In this document: positions 13,911-26,199 of the stretch, piece after piece | Numbering within the stretch: the first letter of the stretch is position 1 | How the letters are laid out: each line of letters opens with the position of its first letter | Translations under genes and position numbers: made by a program | The notes under the pieces: model-generated | The model's database searches: none | What the model was told of the DNA's origin: nothing | What the model saw: only the letters and a program-made list of their open reading frames with translations | DNA from: Corythucha ciliata | Taxonomy: Eukaryota > Arthropoda > Insecta > Hemiptera > Tingidae | NCBI GenBank assembly: GCA_038030265.1 | Contig: CM075938.1 | Span: forward strand, 10,083,009-10,147,008 | DNA: 64,000 nucleotides | Reading direction: 5' to 3'

Positions 13911-14540
13911 CCCCTCCAACCAGTGCGACCACTTATTCCGAATTTTGTTTTTAAATACTGACAATGTCACCCCCACCACCACCCGGAAATATTTTTGTTT
14001 TGGCGCTAAACTCGCGATATTGTGATCCTATTGTGAGGCTTACAGGCCCGGTAACCGGCCATTTAGTCGCTGACGCTGATCTCACCGCACCATAACAAAC
14101 AGACTCCCCACGAAACGTTTTTGTTCGGACACTCTGTCAAGCTGTTGAATTGGTCGTCGAATGTGTTCCTCGGACCAAAAACAGTCCGGTTTTAAGCCTG
14201 TTGTAACTAGTGCTATTCAACGAGCCAACAATCAAATTTGTGTGCCTCCCGCCCCCAGTGGGCGTGGCACTGGAATGCTCACTGGCTATCTCCCGGGGGC
14301 AAGTCAACTGGCGTGGAATTTTCTGACTCGAGTGGCACTGGACTGGCGCAAAACAGACGTTTGCATGGGGCCAGTCAACTGGCGTCAACCGGATGGATCG
14401 CAGTATCACCGATTCTATAACCCTTAAATTTTCAAGTGTTGTTGGGGCTATTTCACAGTTTCTCTAGCCAGAGGACGGACAATCTTTTGACAAGCTATTT
14501 TCCCAAACTCTGTTCGTTTTAATCCGTTAATTCGTCAAGC
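13911..14540. other. Spacer between arrays B1 and C1 with a GC-rich tandem duplication
   Basis: The stretch 14,230-14,420 is GC-rich and holds two degenerate copies of a unit of about 70 bp. GTGGCACTGGA occurs at 14,264 and 14,332, and AGTCAACTGGCGT at 14,302 and 14,373. Short frames cross it, but no known protein is recognisable. Confidence 0.5.
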
Positions 14541-14544
14541 TTTT

Positions 14545-15770
14545 TGGTGGTTGGAGCTTTTCTGTGGAGACGTTACTGCGGTTCGAGGTTCTAACCGTGG
14601 TTAGAGCTTTTTGTAGTTAGGAGCTTTGCTATGGCCGGACCTATGCTGTGGTTGGACCTTTGCTGTGGTTTGGAGCTTTTCTGGGGTTCGAACGTTGCTG
14701 TGGTTAGGACGTTATTATGGTTGGAACGTTATACTGTGGTTAGAGCTTCTAACTGTGGTTGAAGCTTTTTGTAGTAGGGGCTTTGCTCTGGTTGGGCCTA
14801 ATTTGTGGTTGAGACGTTGCTGTGGTTGGACTCTTGCTGTGGTTGGACCTTTGCTGTGTTTGGACCTTTGCTGTGTTTGGACCTTTGCTGTGGTTGGACC
14901 TTTGCTGTGGTTGGACCTTTGCTGTGGTTGGACCTTTGCTGTGGTTGGGACGTTACTGTGGTTGGGACCTTACTGTGGTTGGGACCTCACTGTGGTTGGG
15001 ACGTTACTGTGGTTAGAGCTTTTCGTAGTAGGGGCTTTGCTGTGGTTGGGCCTAATTTGTGGTTGGACTCTTGCTGTGGTTGGACCTTTGCTGTGGTTGG
15101 GACGTTACTGTGGTTGGGACGTTACTGTGGTTAGAGTTTCTAACTGTGGTTAGAGCTTTGCTATGGCTGGGCCTATGTAGTGTTTCGACCTTTGCTGTGG
15201 TTGGACCTTTGCTGTGGTTGGACCTTTGCTGTGGTTGGGACGTTACTGTGGTTGGGACCTCACTGTGGTTGGGACGTTACTGTGGTTAGAGCTTTTCGTA
15301 GTAGGGGCTTTGCTGTGGTTGGGCCTAATTTATGGTTGAGACGTTGCTGTGGTTGGACTCTTGCTGTGGTTGGACCTTTGCTGTGGTTGGGACGTTACTG
15401 TGGTAGGGACCTCACTGTGGTTGGGACGTTACTGTGGTTAGAGTTTCTAACTGTGGTTAGAGCTTTGCTATGGCTGGGCCTATGTAGTGTTTCGACCTTT
15501 GCTGTGGTTGGACCTTTGCTGTGGTTAGGACGTTTCAGTGGTTGGGACCTTACTGTGGTTGAACTCTTGGTGTGGTTAGACCTTTGCTGTGGTTGGACCA
15601 TTAGTGCGAGGTTGGGTCATTGCTGTGGTCGGACCTTCTTTGTGGTTGGATCTTTACTGTGCTTGACACAGTCACAGTGGTTGGTGGTTCTGACTGTGTT
15701 TCGAGTTTCTTTTGTATTTGGAGCTTTGTTCGTGTTCGAACTTAATTTTTCAGGAAGATATCGTTTGTAA
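14545..15770 (+). repeat. Family C minisatellite array C1 (17 bp)
   Basis: The unit is CTGTGGTTGGACCTTTG, with variants such as TTACTGTGGTTGGGACG. Longer blocks repeat: GTAGTAGGGG recurs at 14,771, 15,025 and 15,298, and GTAGTGTTTCG at 15,178 and 15,484, giving higher-order periods of about 254-306 bp. The edges are degenerate. Confidence 0.93.
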
Positions 15771-17990
15771 ATAACCACAGATGGAAATGACGTGTTGGTG
15801 TAGAGAGCTTTATCGGCAAAATCTCGAGTTTTTGTTGAGGGAAATTGACTAATTCGCAACCAATGGTTCGGTTCGCTTAAAAGAAACGAGAAATGTCTGC
15901 AACATCAACGTAACAAAGGAAATGTAAAAAAGGAACAAACGGACCGTTTATAAACCTTCTAGGGAGAAAAGTGGTTTCTCCTCTGTAAAGCTCACCTGCA
16001 GTTATGCGACCAATCGAATACTTTGATTTAGAACTGATGATTGAAGAGGCAAAAGTGAGTTTGATAGGGGCTGGCTGGAGGCGCTTAAGTACAGTATTGG
16101 TGGTGGTGGTGGGTGGATAAAAAAAAAAAACTGTGGAAGTTCGATTTTAATGAATATTCGCACTCCACTCCATCACCACAGATTTCAAAACATAAAAAAT
16201 GAAAACTCCTAAAACCCTGAACATCGGGCTAAATATTGACACTCTCTTTCCCGTCCAGCACAGTCAACATCTATTTTTGACTCATATTGAACGCAAAAAA
16301 AAAAAAAATCTTGTTTGAATATACAGAACTTCGTGCTTCAAAGCATTTTAATGTCGTATCCTCCCCCCCACCCCCACCACTCTCTTGTTTCTCACTCAAA
16401 CTCGCTCCCAACCGCTACGCCAAACAGCCCTTTTTCATGGTGAGTTGTGTTGTGGTGGTGGTGGTGGTGGGGAGGGGAACTCCGGGTTCTCTCGAAACAT
16501 TCCGAGCATTTGCCAACAAAATTGAACGGGTTTAAGTTCAACAAAAACCCTCGCTTTTCTCTTTGTGTAGTCAAGGAGAAAAACAGCCGCGCGAGAGTTC
16601 ATCTGAAAAGGAGTGAGGACGAGGGTGATGGCGTAGCAGTAGGCGGAGGGGGGGGGATTTTTTTTTGTTTTTTTGAAAAAAACCAGACACTCGAATGCTG
16701 CTCTCATGCTGTTAGAACCCCAAAATAAAGTAAATAGGCAGGAGACGGACGGGGGGGGGGCGAGATTTTTACTTTTTTTTGGTTGTGTGTTCAAGAAAAA
16801 CTGGCTTTCTGGCAACCTTTTGAGTAAACTTTTACAATAAAAGGAGTAGGGTGAAATGTTGAAGATGATGAAAATGGGATGGGGGCGTAGAAGGGGTAAA
16901 TAGAAGGACGCTCCATCTATAAATACTTAGAAACGAAACCCAAGACACTGAAGAGTTGAAACAAGTGGTGGATGGGTGAGGGAGCGGGGGGAGCATTCTG
17001 GGGCTTTTTGGAAAAAGCTCTATTCCATTGAAAAGAAGAGGGAGGGCTTAAGTGAAAGAAAGAAAGAAAAAAGCACAAAGAATAAGCATTGCTATGGGAA
17101 CTGATTTTTTTTCGTAAACCAAAACTGGATTGAAGGGTAAGGCGACTCTTTAACAAAAAAAGTCGGGGGAGGCTGACATGAGTCACTTTATGTTTGCCAT
17201 TCATATAACAAACTCAGAAGATTGTGTGAACGGTGTATGGGTACGCTCGGAAAAGCTGAAAGTGTGCTGAGAAATACAACACTTGAACGATTTAAAAAAG
17301 TGCATTCTGCGAGCGTTTCCTTCTCTCCCTTCGTAACAAACGCCCACGACTTTAAAAGTTTTTTTTTTTTTAAACTTTCACGACCTGAGAGCACCTTATC
17401 CCCCTCGCCCACTCATCATTCAGAAGCTTCTCCAGAGTATATCCTTCTTATGCCTGGGCTCAAGACAGGGCGTCGAACCGGTTTGATTTTTTCTCCCCCT
17501 CACCCAACCACTTCCCCCTCGTCGCTCGTTGAACTTTTTTTTTTTCTCTCAAGTCCTTTCTTCTTCCATCCTTTATGACTTGAAGTGGAAGAGCGTGGGT
17601 TCTGAAAATACGCGTGATAAAACCAACTTGGAATGCGACGTCTAGAGGTCTAGGTTCAAGCAATAGTCAGCGGGCGGCCAACAGTAAAGTGCAGCGCCGA
17701 GGCTATAATAACGTGTCAATTTTTTTTCTCTCTTACTTCAACGGGGGATCATTAAAAATAATTATGTTAATAAGAGAAATTGAGGGCGTAAGAAAGACTC
17801 CAATGTGTGAAGTTTGGAAGAGAGACAATTTCTTTCTTTCTCGCGTAACTCTGATATTTGTCACGTAGCAAAGAACGGAAACTTTAACTAAGCCGAAGAC
17901 GATTTCAAGTCTATTGTCAGCTTCTTGGACCAAAACTGGGGTTTTGTCTTTATACTTATTAATCCCAAATTATTAATTTTCCAACTGAAA
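15771..17990. other. Gene-free region with simple repeats
   Basis: (GGT)n tracts occur at about 16,098-16,113 and 16,450-16,470, along with many homopolymer runs. No coding exon or RNA gene was recognised. Confidence 0.65.
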
Positions 17991-17996
17991 CTGACC

Positions 17997-18045
17997 CAGA
18001 CGCGGATCAAGGGAGGCGCTTAGGGTGCTTCAGCCCCTCCCATCG
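17997..18045 (+). mobile_element. Candidate DNA-transposon terminus before array D1
   Basis: CAGACGCGGATCAAGGGAGG and the GC-rich continuation (GCTTCAGCCCCTCCC) resemble the CAG-GCGGATC-type ends of many invertebrate hAT-like elements. The D1 and A2 arrays follow downstream. No partner end or target duplication was found, so the element is incomplete or its other end has decayed. Confidence 0.35.
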
Positions 18046-18429
18046 GGTAGCGCTCAATATGGGTTCGAGTATCCAGAAAAATGCGAGTAAATCCTTAAAA
18101 ATCCCCAAAATGATGAATCCAGCCCCAAAACTTCCAATTTCACACCATAAACTGCCTGCTCAGTGGCATGCCTCAAATCATTCGACAACAAACTGTTTAT
18201 TCTAGATCATCCCCTCCCAACTGGTATACTAAGACTGGGAGAACGAAACTTGCCGTTTAGTTGTAAAAGTGTTGATTGCGCACGATAATTCCGGGAATTA
18301 ACTTACCCGTAACCCCGGTCATATTGACCATGAAACTTGAAACGTGACACCTCTACAACAGCCAATGAAATGGCATTAAACCTCACAAAGATTCAGCTCG
18401 TGATAATTGATACAACGGGAAGCCACCGT

Positions 18430-19735
18430 GTAGCTATATTCTCAGGGCGCTAATAGCCAGTTTTTGGCAATTTTTTCCGGCGCCTGCAAGTCAGATTAGG
18501 CATTTTAATGCCACGAATCGTCAGTTAAGCCATCTATAAGTGGCAAATGATCAGTTTGGCTATTTTTAGAGCATCAATCGTCTGAAGTTTAGCCATTTCC
18601 AGAGCACGAATGGTATGTTTAGCTATTTTAGGGTGTGATTAGCCAGGGAAGCAATTTTATAGCGCGAGAGTAGTCAATTTATCCAGTCCTTAGGCTGCTT
18701 GTAGCCCTGTGGGTGGCCCAGTTGGTAAGGTGGGGACGGCATAATGGTCGGAGCGAAACACCAGTGGTCAGTTTATCGGTTCAGGTATTAAGCCATCAAT
18801 AGCCATGTTTTGCCATTTTTTACTTTTTTTCAGCAAATAGCACGAGAGTAGCTAGTGTGAAAATTTCAGGGCACGAATCGTCAGTCTGCCATTTTAGGGT
18901 CCGAACGGTCAGTTTTATGCTGTTTTTAGAGCGAGAACTGCCTGTTTGGTCATTTTTTGAGCGGGAATTGCCAATTTGGCCATTTTCTAGGTACGAATGG
19001 TCATTTAGGGCATTTTCAGGGCAGGAATTTTTAAGTATTAGGAAAGTTTAGCCATTTTTATAGAGTGGGAATAAGCAGTTCAGCCATTATCTTCGCGCCA
19101 AAGGACAATTTGGCCATTTACAGGGCAGGAATTGCCTGTTTAGGCATTTTCAAGGTGCTAATAATTCCCAGTTTAGCTATTTTCAGGGCGCATAGAGTCA
19201 GTATTGCCAGTTAAAGGCGCGCATAGTATGTCCCAAGCCAAGTCGAGAACGGTCAGTTTGAACATTTTCCGCGCTCGAATGGTCGATTTTGCCATTTTCA
19301 GGGCAGGAGTCACCGGTTCAGGCATTTTTAGAGCGCCATTCGTCAGTTTATGAATTTTGTGAGCTCGTCACGTAATTTGCACAATTTTTAGGGCGTAAAC
19401 ATAGTAATTCTAGCCACTTTGAAGACACGAATCGTCAGTTTTGCCATTTTTAGAGCGCAATAATAGTCCGTCAAACCAAAGGCCCGAATGGTCAGTTTGA
19501 CTATTCTTGGCGCGTGAATTGCCGATTTTGCAATTTTCAGGCCAGGGTTTTAGGCAATTTCGGCGCGTGAACCACCACTAAAGCCATTTAATGGACCCGT
19601 AGAGTCATTTTTTCAATTTGGCCAAGCGGGAATAGCAAGTCTGACGATTTTTGAGCGCGCAAGTAGGTAGTTTAGTCGTTTTTAAGACGCAAATATCAGT
19701 TTTCCTATATTGGGGCATGAAAAGACAAGTTCAGC
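18430..19735 (+). repeat. Family D minisatellite array D1 (30 bp)
   Basis: Diverged units have core TTTTAGGGCGCGAATCGTC followed by AGTTTAGCCA. The array is directly followed by array A2 in the opposite orientation, after a T-rich junction at 19,738-19,755. Confidence 0.88.
18712..18786 (+). ncRNA. tRNA-like or SINE-head fragment inside array D1
   Basis: TGGCCCAGTTGG fits the RNA polymerase III A-box consensus at every position. About 55 bases downstream, GGTTCAGGT is a partial B box. No cloverleaf could be drawn with confidence, so this is at most a decayed tRNA-derived sequence, and chance remains possible. Confidence 0.2.
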
Positions 19736-19749
19736 CGGTTTTTTTTTTT

Positions 19750-22660
19750 TTTTTCATTGACGATAAAATTGAGAAAGATTGCTAATGCACGCGCTACGAA
19801 CGCTACTGCGCGGCAAAAATTGAGAAAAAGTGCTAATTCACGGATAAAATTGAGAAAATACAGTTATTCACAGGTGAACAATAGAGACAAACATATTTCG
19901 CGGCTGAAATTCAGATAAAATCAAGAAAAACTCTAATTCGTGGATAAAATGGAGTAAAATCCATCCATCGCCCAAGAAATCTAAAAAAAAAAAAAAGCTT
20001 GGAAGTGTGTAAAAAACACTAATTCACGGTTAAAATACAGAAAACTCCAATTCGCGGTTAAAAATTGATAAAATCGCACCAATCGGCGGCCAGAATGAGG
20101 AAAAAGCTCTAAATCACGGATAACATTGAGAAAAAACGCTAATTTGTAGCAGGAATTGAGGATAACTCCAGTTAACTCATAAAATTGCTAATTTAATAAA
20201 AACGCTCGTTTTCGGGCAGAAATTGAGAAAACCCGGTAATTCTTGAATCAAAGTGAGTGAAAAAAAAAAAAAAAAAAACTCTAAAATTGAACAAAATAAC
20301 TCATACGCAGAAAAAATTGGGAAAAAGCGCTAAATCGCGGACAAAATTAACAGAAAAGCGGTAACTTGTGGATGGAATTTGGAAAAAAAAGTAGGTAATT
20401 ATAAGCAAGAATTGAGGAAAACTCTGATTATCTGCGTTTCAAATGTATGTAAATCGCTTATTATTAGGGGCGAAATTACGATAAAACGCTAGTTTGCGGC
20501 TAAAATGTGTAAAATTGGCTTAATTGACGGCGGAAATTGAGAAACATCGCTAATCCGCAAATACTAGAAGTGAAGAAAGCGCTAAAGTCACGGCTTAAGT
20601 TGAGAAAATTCAATAATTCGCTGCTAAAATGGTGAACTTGATTAGGAAAAACTCTAATTCACGGCACCAACGGAGAAAATAGTTTAAAAAAGGCATCATT
20701 CCGCGAATAAAAGAATAGAAAAAATGATACTTTGCTGCTGAAAATTACAAAAACGCAAATCGCAGCTTATGAAGGCACTTTCTTCTTTGCTAAAATGGAG
20801 AAAAAAGCGTTAATTTTCGGCTTAAGTTGACAAAAATTACAAGACGCGGTTTCGCCAACGCGGAGGCAACTCCGTTGGTAAAATTGAAAGGAAAAACCCG
20901 TTAATTCATGGCTAAAAGTGGAAAAAATGATCGCCATTTTGCGGCTAAAATCAAGGTAAACGCTAATTCACCGCCAAAATTTATAGACAAATTGCTGATT
21001 CTCGGCTAAAGTGAGGGGAAAATCGCTAATTCCCCCGAAAAAGCGTTAATTTGTGGATATGGAGTAAAAAAAAAATCGGTAACTAGTGGCATAAATTAAT
21101 AAAAAAAAAAAAAAAAAAACGCTCATTCTGCGGGTAAAATTGAGAAAAAGCACTAATTTACAGCAAAAAAGAGAAAAACTTCAATTTTTTGCGTCTCAAA
21201 TGTATAAAAATCGCTAATTGTAGCGGGTAGAATGAGGAAAAACGCGATTTCGCAGCTAAAATTGAGAAAAATAGCAAATTACACGGCACACATTAAGAAA
21301 AATCTCTAATTCACAAATAAAAGTGAAAAAAGCTCTTGAGAGATTGAGAAGAAACATTCAATTACGGATAAAATTGATAAAAATGCAGTTATTCACTGCT
21401 TATAGAAAGAAAACTAGCTAATTAGCGGGATAACATTACAGAAATAACTCTAGTTCACGGCTAAAAATTGAGGAAAATTGAAGATTCACCGATAAAAACA
21501 TAATAAAAAAGCACTCATTTCGCGGATAAATTTTAGAAATAACGCTTATTCGCGGCTAAAATTACGAAAACGCCAATCCCAGGTTATGAAGGCATAGTTC
21601 GTGGCTAAAGTGGAGAAAAAGGGTCAATTCACGGCTCAAAGTGAAGAAAAATCGCTAATTCTCGACTAAAATGGGGGAAATCGCTAACTTCCGGCCTATA
21701 AATCAAGAAAAAGTTCTAAAAAAAAAAAAAAAAATCGCCAACTCGCTGCAAAAATTAAGAAAAAGACACGCTCATTACGCGGTAAAGTTTTGAAAAAGCG
21801 TTAATGCGCGGATAAAATTGAGAAAAAGCGCTAATTTACAGCAAAAAAGAGAAAAACTCCAATTTCGCTTCCAATGCGTCTGAAATGTGGGAAAATTGAT
21901 AATCAGAGCGGCTGAAATGAGGAAAAACGCTATTTCGCGGCTAAAATTGAGAAAAATAGCAAATTACACGGCAGAAATTGAAAAAAAATTGCTAATTCAC
22001 GAATGGAAGTAAAAAAATAATTATCTAAATCGTCACCAAATCGAGAAAAATTGCTAATTCGCGGAGTGAAAACGCTGTTTCACGGCAAAAATTGAGAAGA
22101 AACATTAAATTGCGTATAAAATTAAGAAAAATGCAGTCATTCGCCGCTTATATAGTAAGAAATCTCTAATTCGCGGCTATAATGGAGAAAAATCGACGAT
22201 TCACCGTAGAAAATGTAATTAACACTCATTCCGCGGATAAATTATTGTAGAAAAACCGCTTTTTAGCGGCTAAATTACAAAAAACGCCAATATGAAGGCC
22301 ATAGTTCGTGGCTAAAATGGAGACAATGTGCCAATTCACGGCCAAATGCGAGGAAAAAATCGTTAATTCAAGGCTAAAATTAAGAAAAGACGCTAATTGA
22401 GGAAATGACAAGTTCCGGCTTTTGGAGGCAAGTTCGTTGGTTAAATTGAAAAAAAAAAACAAAAACGGTAACGTGATGATCGCTATTTCGCGGCTAAAAT
22501 CAAGGTTAACGCTAACAAATCGCCAATTTTCGGCTAAAATAGCGAAAATCGCTCATTTTTCGCTTGTAAATTAAGAAAAAGCTGTAAATTTGCGGATAAA
22601 TGTGGAAAATCTCTAATGCGCGGCTTGAATTAAGAAAAAAATCATAATTTAACGCTACGT
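19750..22660 (-). repeat. Family A minisatellite array A2, inverted
   Basis: On the plus strand the units read CGCTAATTCGCGGCTAAAAT with GAGAAAAA linkers. Degenerate marker units with GGAGGCAA occur near 20,868 and 22,425. Poly-A runs up to about 18 bases interrupt it (for example 20,262 and 21,100). Confidence 0.92.
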
Positions 22661-25170
22661 AGCAATCATAATTCTTGTTTATTATAGAAACTGGGCCTCA
22701 TAGCCCTTTGTATTGTCCAGTTAAATCCCATCACACTCTTCGTAATGCCCAATGAGCCACTTTTCGAGTTATTTATTGAAGTAATTCGCAGTAAGAATTC
22801 AGGAAATGTGCGATTTGAACTTGTTGTCTCAAAAATACACCGCGTAAAGTGGCGCGTGGTGTCTAGAAATGTAACATTTTACCAGAAATACCGTCTTTTA
22901 GAGATTGTAATCACTCTAGAAAGTCTCCCCCCCCCCCCTTGAGGACTGTTGTTTGGTTGGCACGGCTGGTATATAATTTGACCAAGAAAAATGGGAGAGG
23001 AGCACCTTGCACTCCTCCGGTGATTTTGAGCAGCAACAACGCTTCAACTTCGTTTTCCTTTTTCGAGAGAACGTGCAAATTGTGCGAAGGAAAATGATAT
23101 TATAAACTTCTCTTTTCCTCCTCTCTTTTATGTACGACTCAAGGTTTTGCGGTGAACCACAAGTGTTCTCATCAATTATTTGAACCTTTCTCTCTCTCTC
23201 TCTCTCTCTCAATAAACCGGCAGGGGGACTGGTGTAGGTGGGCGGTTGGTTGGTTGGGGGGTTAAAAATAAAAAATAAAGAAAAATCTTAACCTAAAATC
23301 AAGGCTCAATTTTTTTTTGTAAGTTGGACGGTTATGGGGGGGTGGGTGGGGGGGAAGGGTCGGAATGACGGATAAAGTGCGAGATAACGCTTAGCGTGTT
23401 TTAGTCATTGATTTTTGTGTCGCATAAAAACGTTTTCCAAGGATCGATCAAATGGTGAAAGATGGGGAAGGGGGAAAAAAAGGTGAAAATGCCCCGCCTG
23501 ACACCGAGTGAAACGAAAAATAAAATGAAGATAACTTCGTGGATCGTACTTTGATAGTAAACTTTGCGGAATGACAATTATTTTTTATTTATAAAAAAAA
23601 AACATCGTTAAGTAATAAATTTAATTACCAGCCATTTCAAGGAATTTCAAGGTCTTGTCATTGCTTCTGTACTCTCTGGCTTCGTTATTATTTTATTATA
23701 TTGCTTCGTCGTTATTTTCTTCAAAATATAGTCCTATAGGTGAATAGAATTCCAAATTGAATGACCGAATGAAAGTTTCCTTTGGGAGGGGTGGGATAGG
23801 TGGTGGGGGTTATGCATTTCGCTTTCACTTTCTGATAATCAACGCGTAAATCTTATACCACGGTAAGCTGAAAGTGAACTTCCAAGTGGAATTAGTGGTT
23901 TTACTGAAATGAACTGGCACTGCTGGCCCCCTCCTTTTGAGTGCAATCTCCAGTTTCACTTTAACGTGTGATGTGTTTACTGCTTTGGAAAATTGGGATT
24001 TCCCGCGTCCGAGTTGTGGTAACTGAACGCTTTCTTTTTACTTCTCTGCGCAAGCGGCTCGCCCACTTTTTTGTGGTACAGGAATGATTCGGATGAGTCA
24101 TACGTATTTTAACAGTTTTTAGCTCGCAAATACCGATAACAATTCTTATAATAACATCGAAGGCTGTTCTGATAAAAAAAAACAATAACGCGGCGGTATC
24201 AGTTTGTTTACTTGTTATATATTGCCCATAAACCGAATTTCACTTGGCGCTCCCTAAACGTAACCGAATCCCCCCCCCCCACCACCACTTTGTCACCACC
24301 ATCGTGCTGATTACGCGTTTGTTTGTTAATTCCCGTGAGGGTCCAACTAAGAGAGAGCAAAGGGTATTTTAATGTATCCGTGGCAAGTGGATTGATTGCC
24401 GCTTAAAAGGGAGTCCCAAAAAGGCGGATTGGCGTGACACCCTTTGGGAAGGGGGTGGGGGAGTTGTGTAAATGTGGTGGTGGTGAGAGCGGGGAGTGGT
24501 AGGGGGAGGTTTTAGTTTGTTCCACTTGGGGTACTCTTGCGTCATGGGTATACGGAGAGGCATATATTCGTGTGCTCATTGAGATACTACCCGTGACGTC
24601 GGAGCTTGAAGAGTGTGGAGGGTTGAAGAGCCAGGGAAACAAACCCGAAACTTATCCCTTTTTCCCTTCTTCTCCCTGTAACCTTATGGATAGTTTAATC
24701 TGTTCTTGCGGCTTATTTCCCCGAGGGTTTGCAACGGGCTCTCCTACTCACCCTTCCCCACTTCATCTTATAAATAACCAAAGGGGCTCCTTTCCCCATT
24801 TCTTTTTCTTTAGAAAACGAAGGAAAAGCGTTTCCCTCGCAAATCCTACCTTGTAATCACCCCATGTAGCCCCGAGAAGGATCTCAACCTGAAGCCTTAT
24901 ATTGGAAAGTATATTTTCCTCCCTATTGCTTCTCGCTTGCCACCCTTCTCTCGTTTCTTGATTCCAGTTTATTGCCTCAGGTTTTTAAAATAAACACGAG
25001 CAAAAGCCATTCATCCTCGCCAAAAATCTTCCCCACCTCTCTGTTTATTTAACGCTCCATGAGACTTGCATTCGAATTCACTGCTTTTTTTTTCTTATTC
25101 CGGTCTGAGTAAGAATTTTCATTTTAAATAAATTCACAGACACGTCCACACGTCACTAAAATTCACATGA
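22661..25170. other. Gene-free region upstream of the PITP gene
   Basis: This stretch holds a (TC)n tract at 23,189-23,210, a strong G-quadruplex motif at 23,336-23,359 and several C runs. A T-rich and A/T-rich stretch precedes the PITP start, but no convincing TATA box or other promoter element was identified. Confidence 0.6.
23336..23359 (+). other. Potential G-quadruplex
   Basis: Four G runs (G7, G3, G7, G3) are separated by loops of one, one and two bases. These very short loops predict a stable structure. Nothing nearby suggests a function. Confidence 0.5.
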
Positions 25171-25210
25171 TTCAAATTTGATCCTAGCAAATTTGTGTAT
25201 GAAGTTCAAG

Positions 25211-26074
25211 ATGTTGCTCGTTGAATTACGGATAACGCTACCGCTGACGGTGGAGGAATACCAAGTGGCTCAATTATACGCCGTAGCTCAGACAAGTCTA
25301 AACGAAACCGGCGGGGGTGAAGGAGTTACTGTTCTAAAAAATGAACCATTCACTAATTACCCCCTGCTAGGGGGTAAATACACCCAAGGACAGTACACTT
25401 ATAAAATCTACCACCTCGACACCAAAATCCCCTACGTACTGCGAGCCATAATCCCGAAAGGAGTGTGCGAACTACACGAAGAGTCGTGGAACGCCTATCC
25501 ATACTGCACCACATTTGTCACCAATCCTGGTTTCATGAAGGACAGTTTTCGTATCACCGTCAGGACGATGCACCTTGCCGACCGAGGGTTGACGGAAAAT
25601 GTCCACAATTTGACGCACGATGAACTCGCTAAACGCGAAGTCATCTTTATCGACATAGCGAACGACTCAGTCTCATCGGACGACTCCAAAACAACCGCCG
25701 ATCCGTCGCAGTTTCTTTCAACGAAAACAGGGCGGGGCAAATTGACCGGTGACTGGAGATTGACCGTTAAACCGGTCATGACTTGTTATAAATTGTTTTT
25801 AATCGACTTCCGTTGGAGGGGCATATCAAAACGCATGGAGCGTCTCATCGCCCGTCAACAGCGTCGATTAAATCTAACCTTTCATCGGAATCTCTTCTGT
25901 TGGATCGACGAATGGCACGGCATGAGCATGAGCGATATTCGTAAACTCGAGGACCGCACTTTGTCCCAGCTCGAACGCAGTATTAAAAACGATCCACCAC
26001 GAGGAACGTCGGCTCATGACTCTCGTCTTTCGGAAAGTACAACAAGTTCGACGCAATCATCACAAAAACGATAA
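25211..26074 (+). CDS. Class I phosphatidylinositol transfer protein, intronless (probable retrogene)
   Basis: The 287-residue product reads end to end as a class I PITP (PITP alpha/beta, fly vibrator). This soluble START-like protein swaps phosphatidylinositol and phosphatidylcholine between membranes. Numbering from the ATG at 25,211, the inositol-headgroup ligands known from PITP alpha are kept: Thr63 and Lys65 in QYTYK, Asn94 in WNAYPYC, and Glu247 in RKLED. The TGRG motif follows Ser170-Thr-Lys. The membrane-inserting Trp-Trp pair is Trp202-Arg203, so one tryptophan is lost. The C-terminus has a Ser/Thr-rich tail of about 17 residues beyond the usual end. I chose 25,211 because it lines up with the family N-terminus and has A at -3; an in-frame ATG at 25,199 has T at -3. 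The frame is open further upstream but only from a TTG codon. There is no intron, although family members usually have many, which suggests a retrogene. It lies antisense to muscleblind. Confidence 0.9.
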   Translation: MLLVELRITLPLTVEEYQVAQLYAVAQTSLNETGGGEGVTVLKNEPFTNYPLLGGKYTQGQYTYKIYHLDTKIPYVLRAIIPKGVCELHEESWNAYPYCTTFVTNPGFMKDSFRITVRTMHLADRGLTENVHNLTHDELAKREVIFIDIANDSVSSDDSKTTADPSQFLSTKTGRGKLTGDWRLTVKPVMTCYKLFLIDFRWRGISKRMERLIARQQRRLNLTFHRNLFCWIDEWHGMSMSDIRKLEDRTLSQLERSIKNDPPRGTSAHDSRLSESTTSSTQSSQKR

Positions 26075-26110
26075 TTTTTGGAGAGGACACTCCAACTCAT
26101 TTTACTAGGA

Positions 26111-26116
26111 AATAAA
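26111..26116 (+). promoter_or_regulatory. Poly(A) signal AATAAA of the PITP gene
   Basis: A canonical AATAAA lies 37 bases after the TAA stop at 26,072-26,074. A T/G-rich stretch (TTATTTTCTGTGAG) about 20 bases further on fits a cleavage-stimulating element. A second AATAAA occurs at 26,186-26,191 in an A/C-rich stretch that could be a decayed poly(A) tail. No clear target-site duplication was seen around the gene. Confidence 0.6.
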
Positions 26117-26199
26117 GTTTTAACGGGAAAAACAAATTATTTTCTGTGAGGGCGCATCTTTGATAATAATGACGACGACAACAACAATAAAACATTAAC

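Noticed and set aside
14626..15153. 175- and 196-codon frames in array C1
   Set aside because: They are the same stop-free 17-bp repeat artefact and encode the same periodic peptide.
17640..17670. Polymerase III B box (GGTTCAAGCAATAG) as a tRNA or SINE
   Set aside because: No A box lies at a suitable distance upstream and no tRNA-like fold is apparent.
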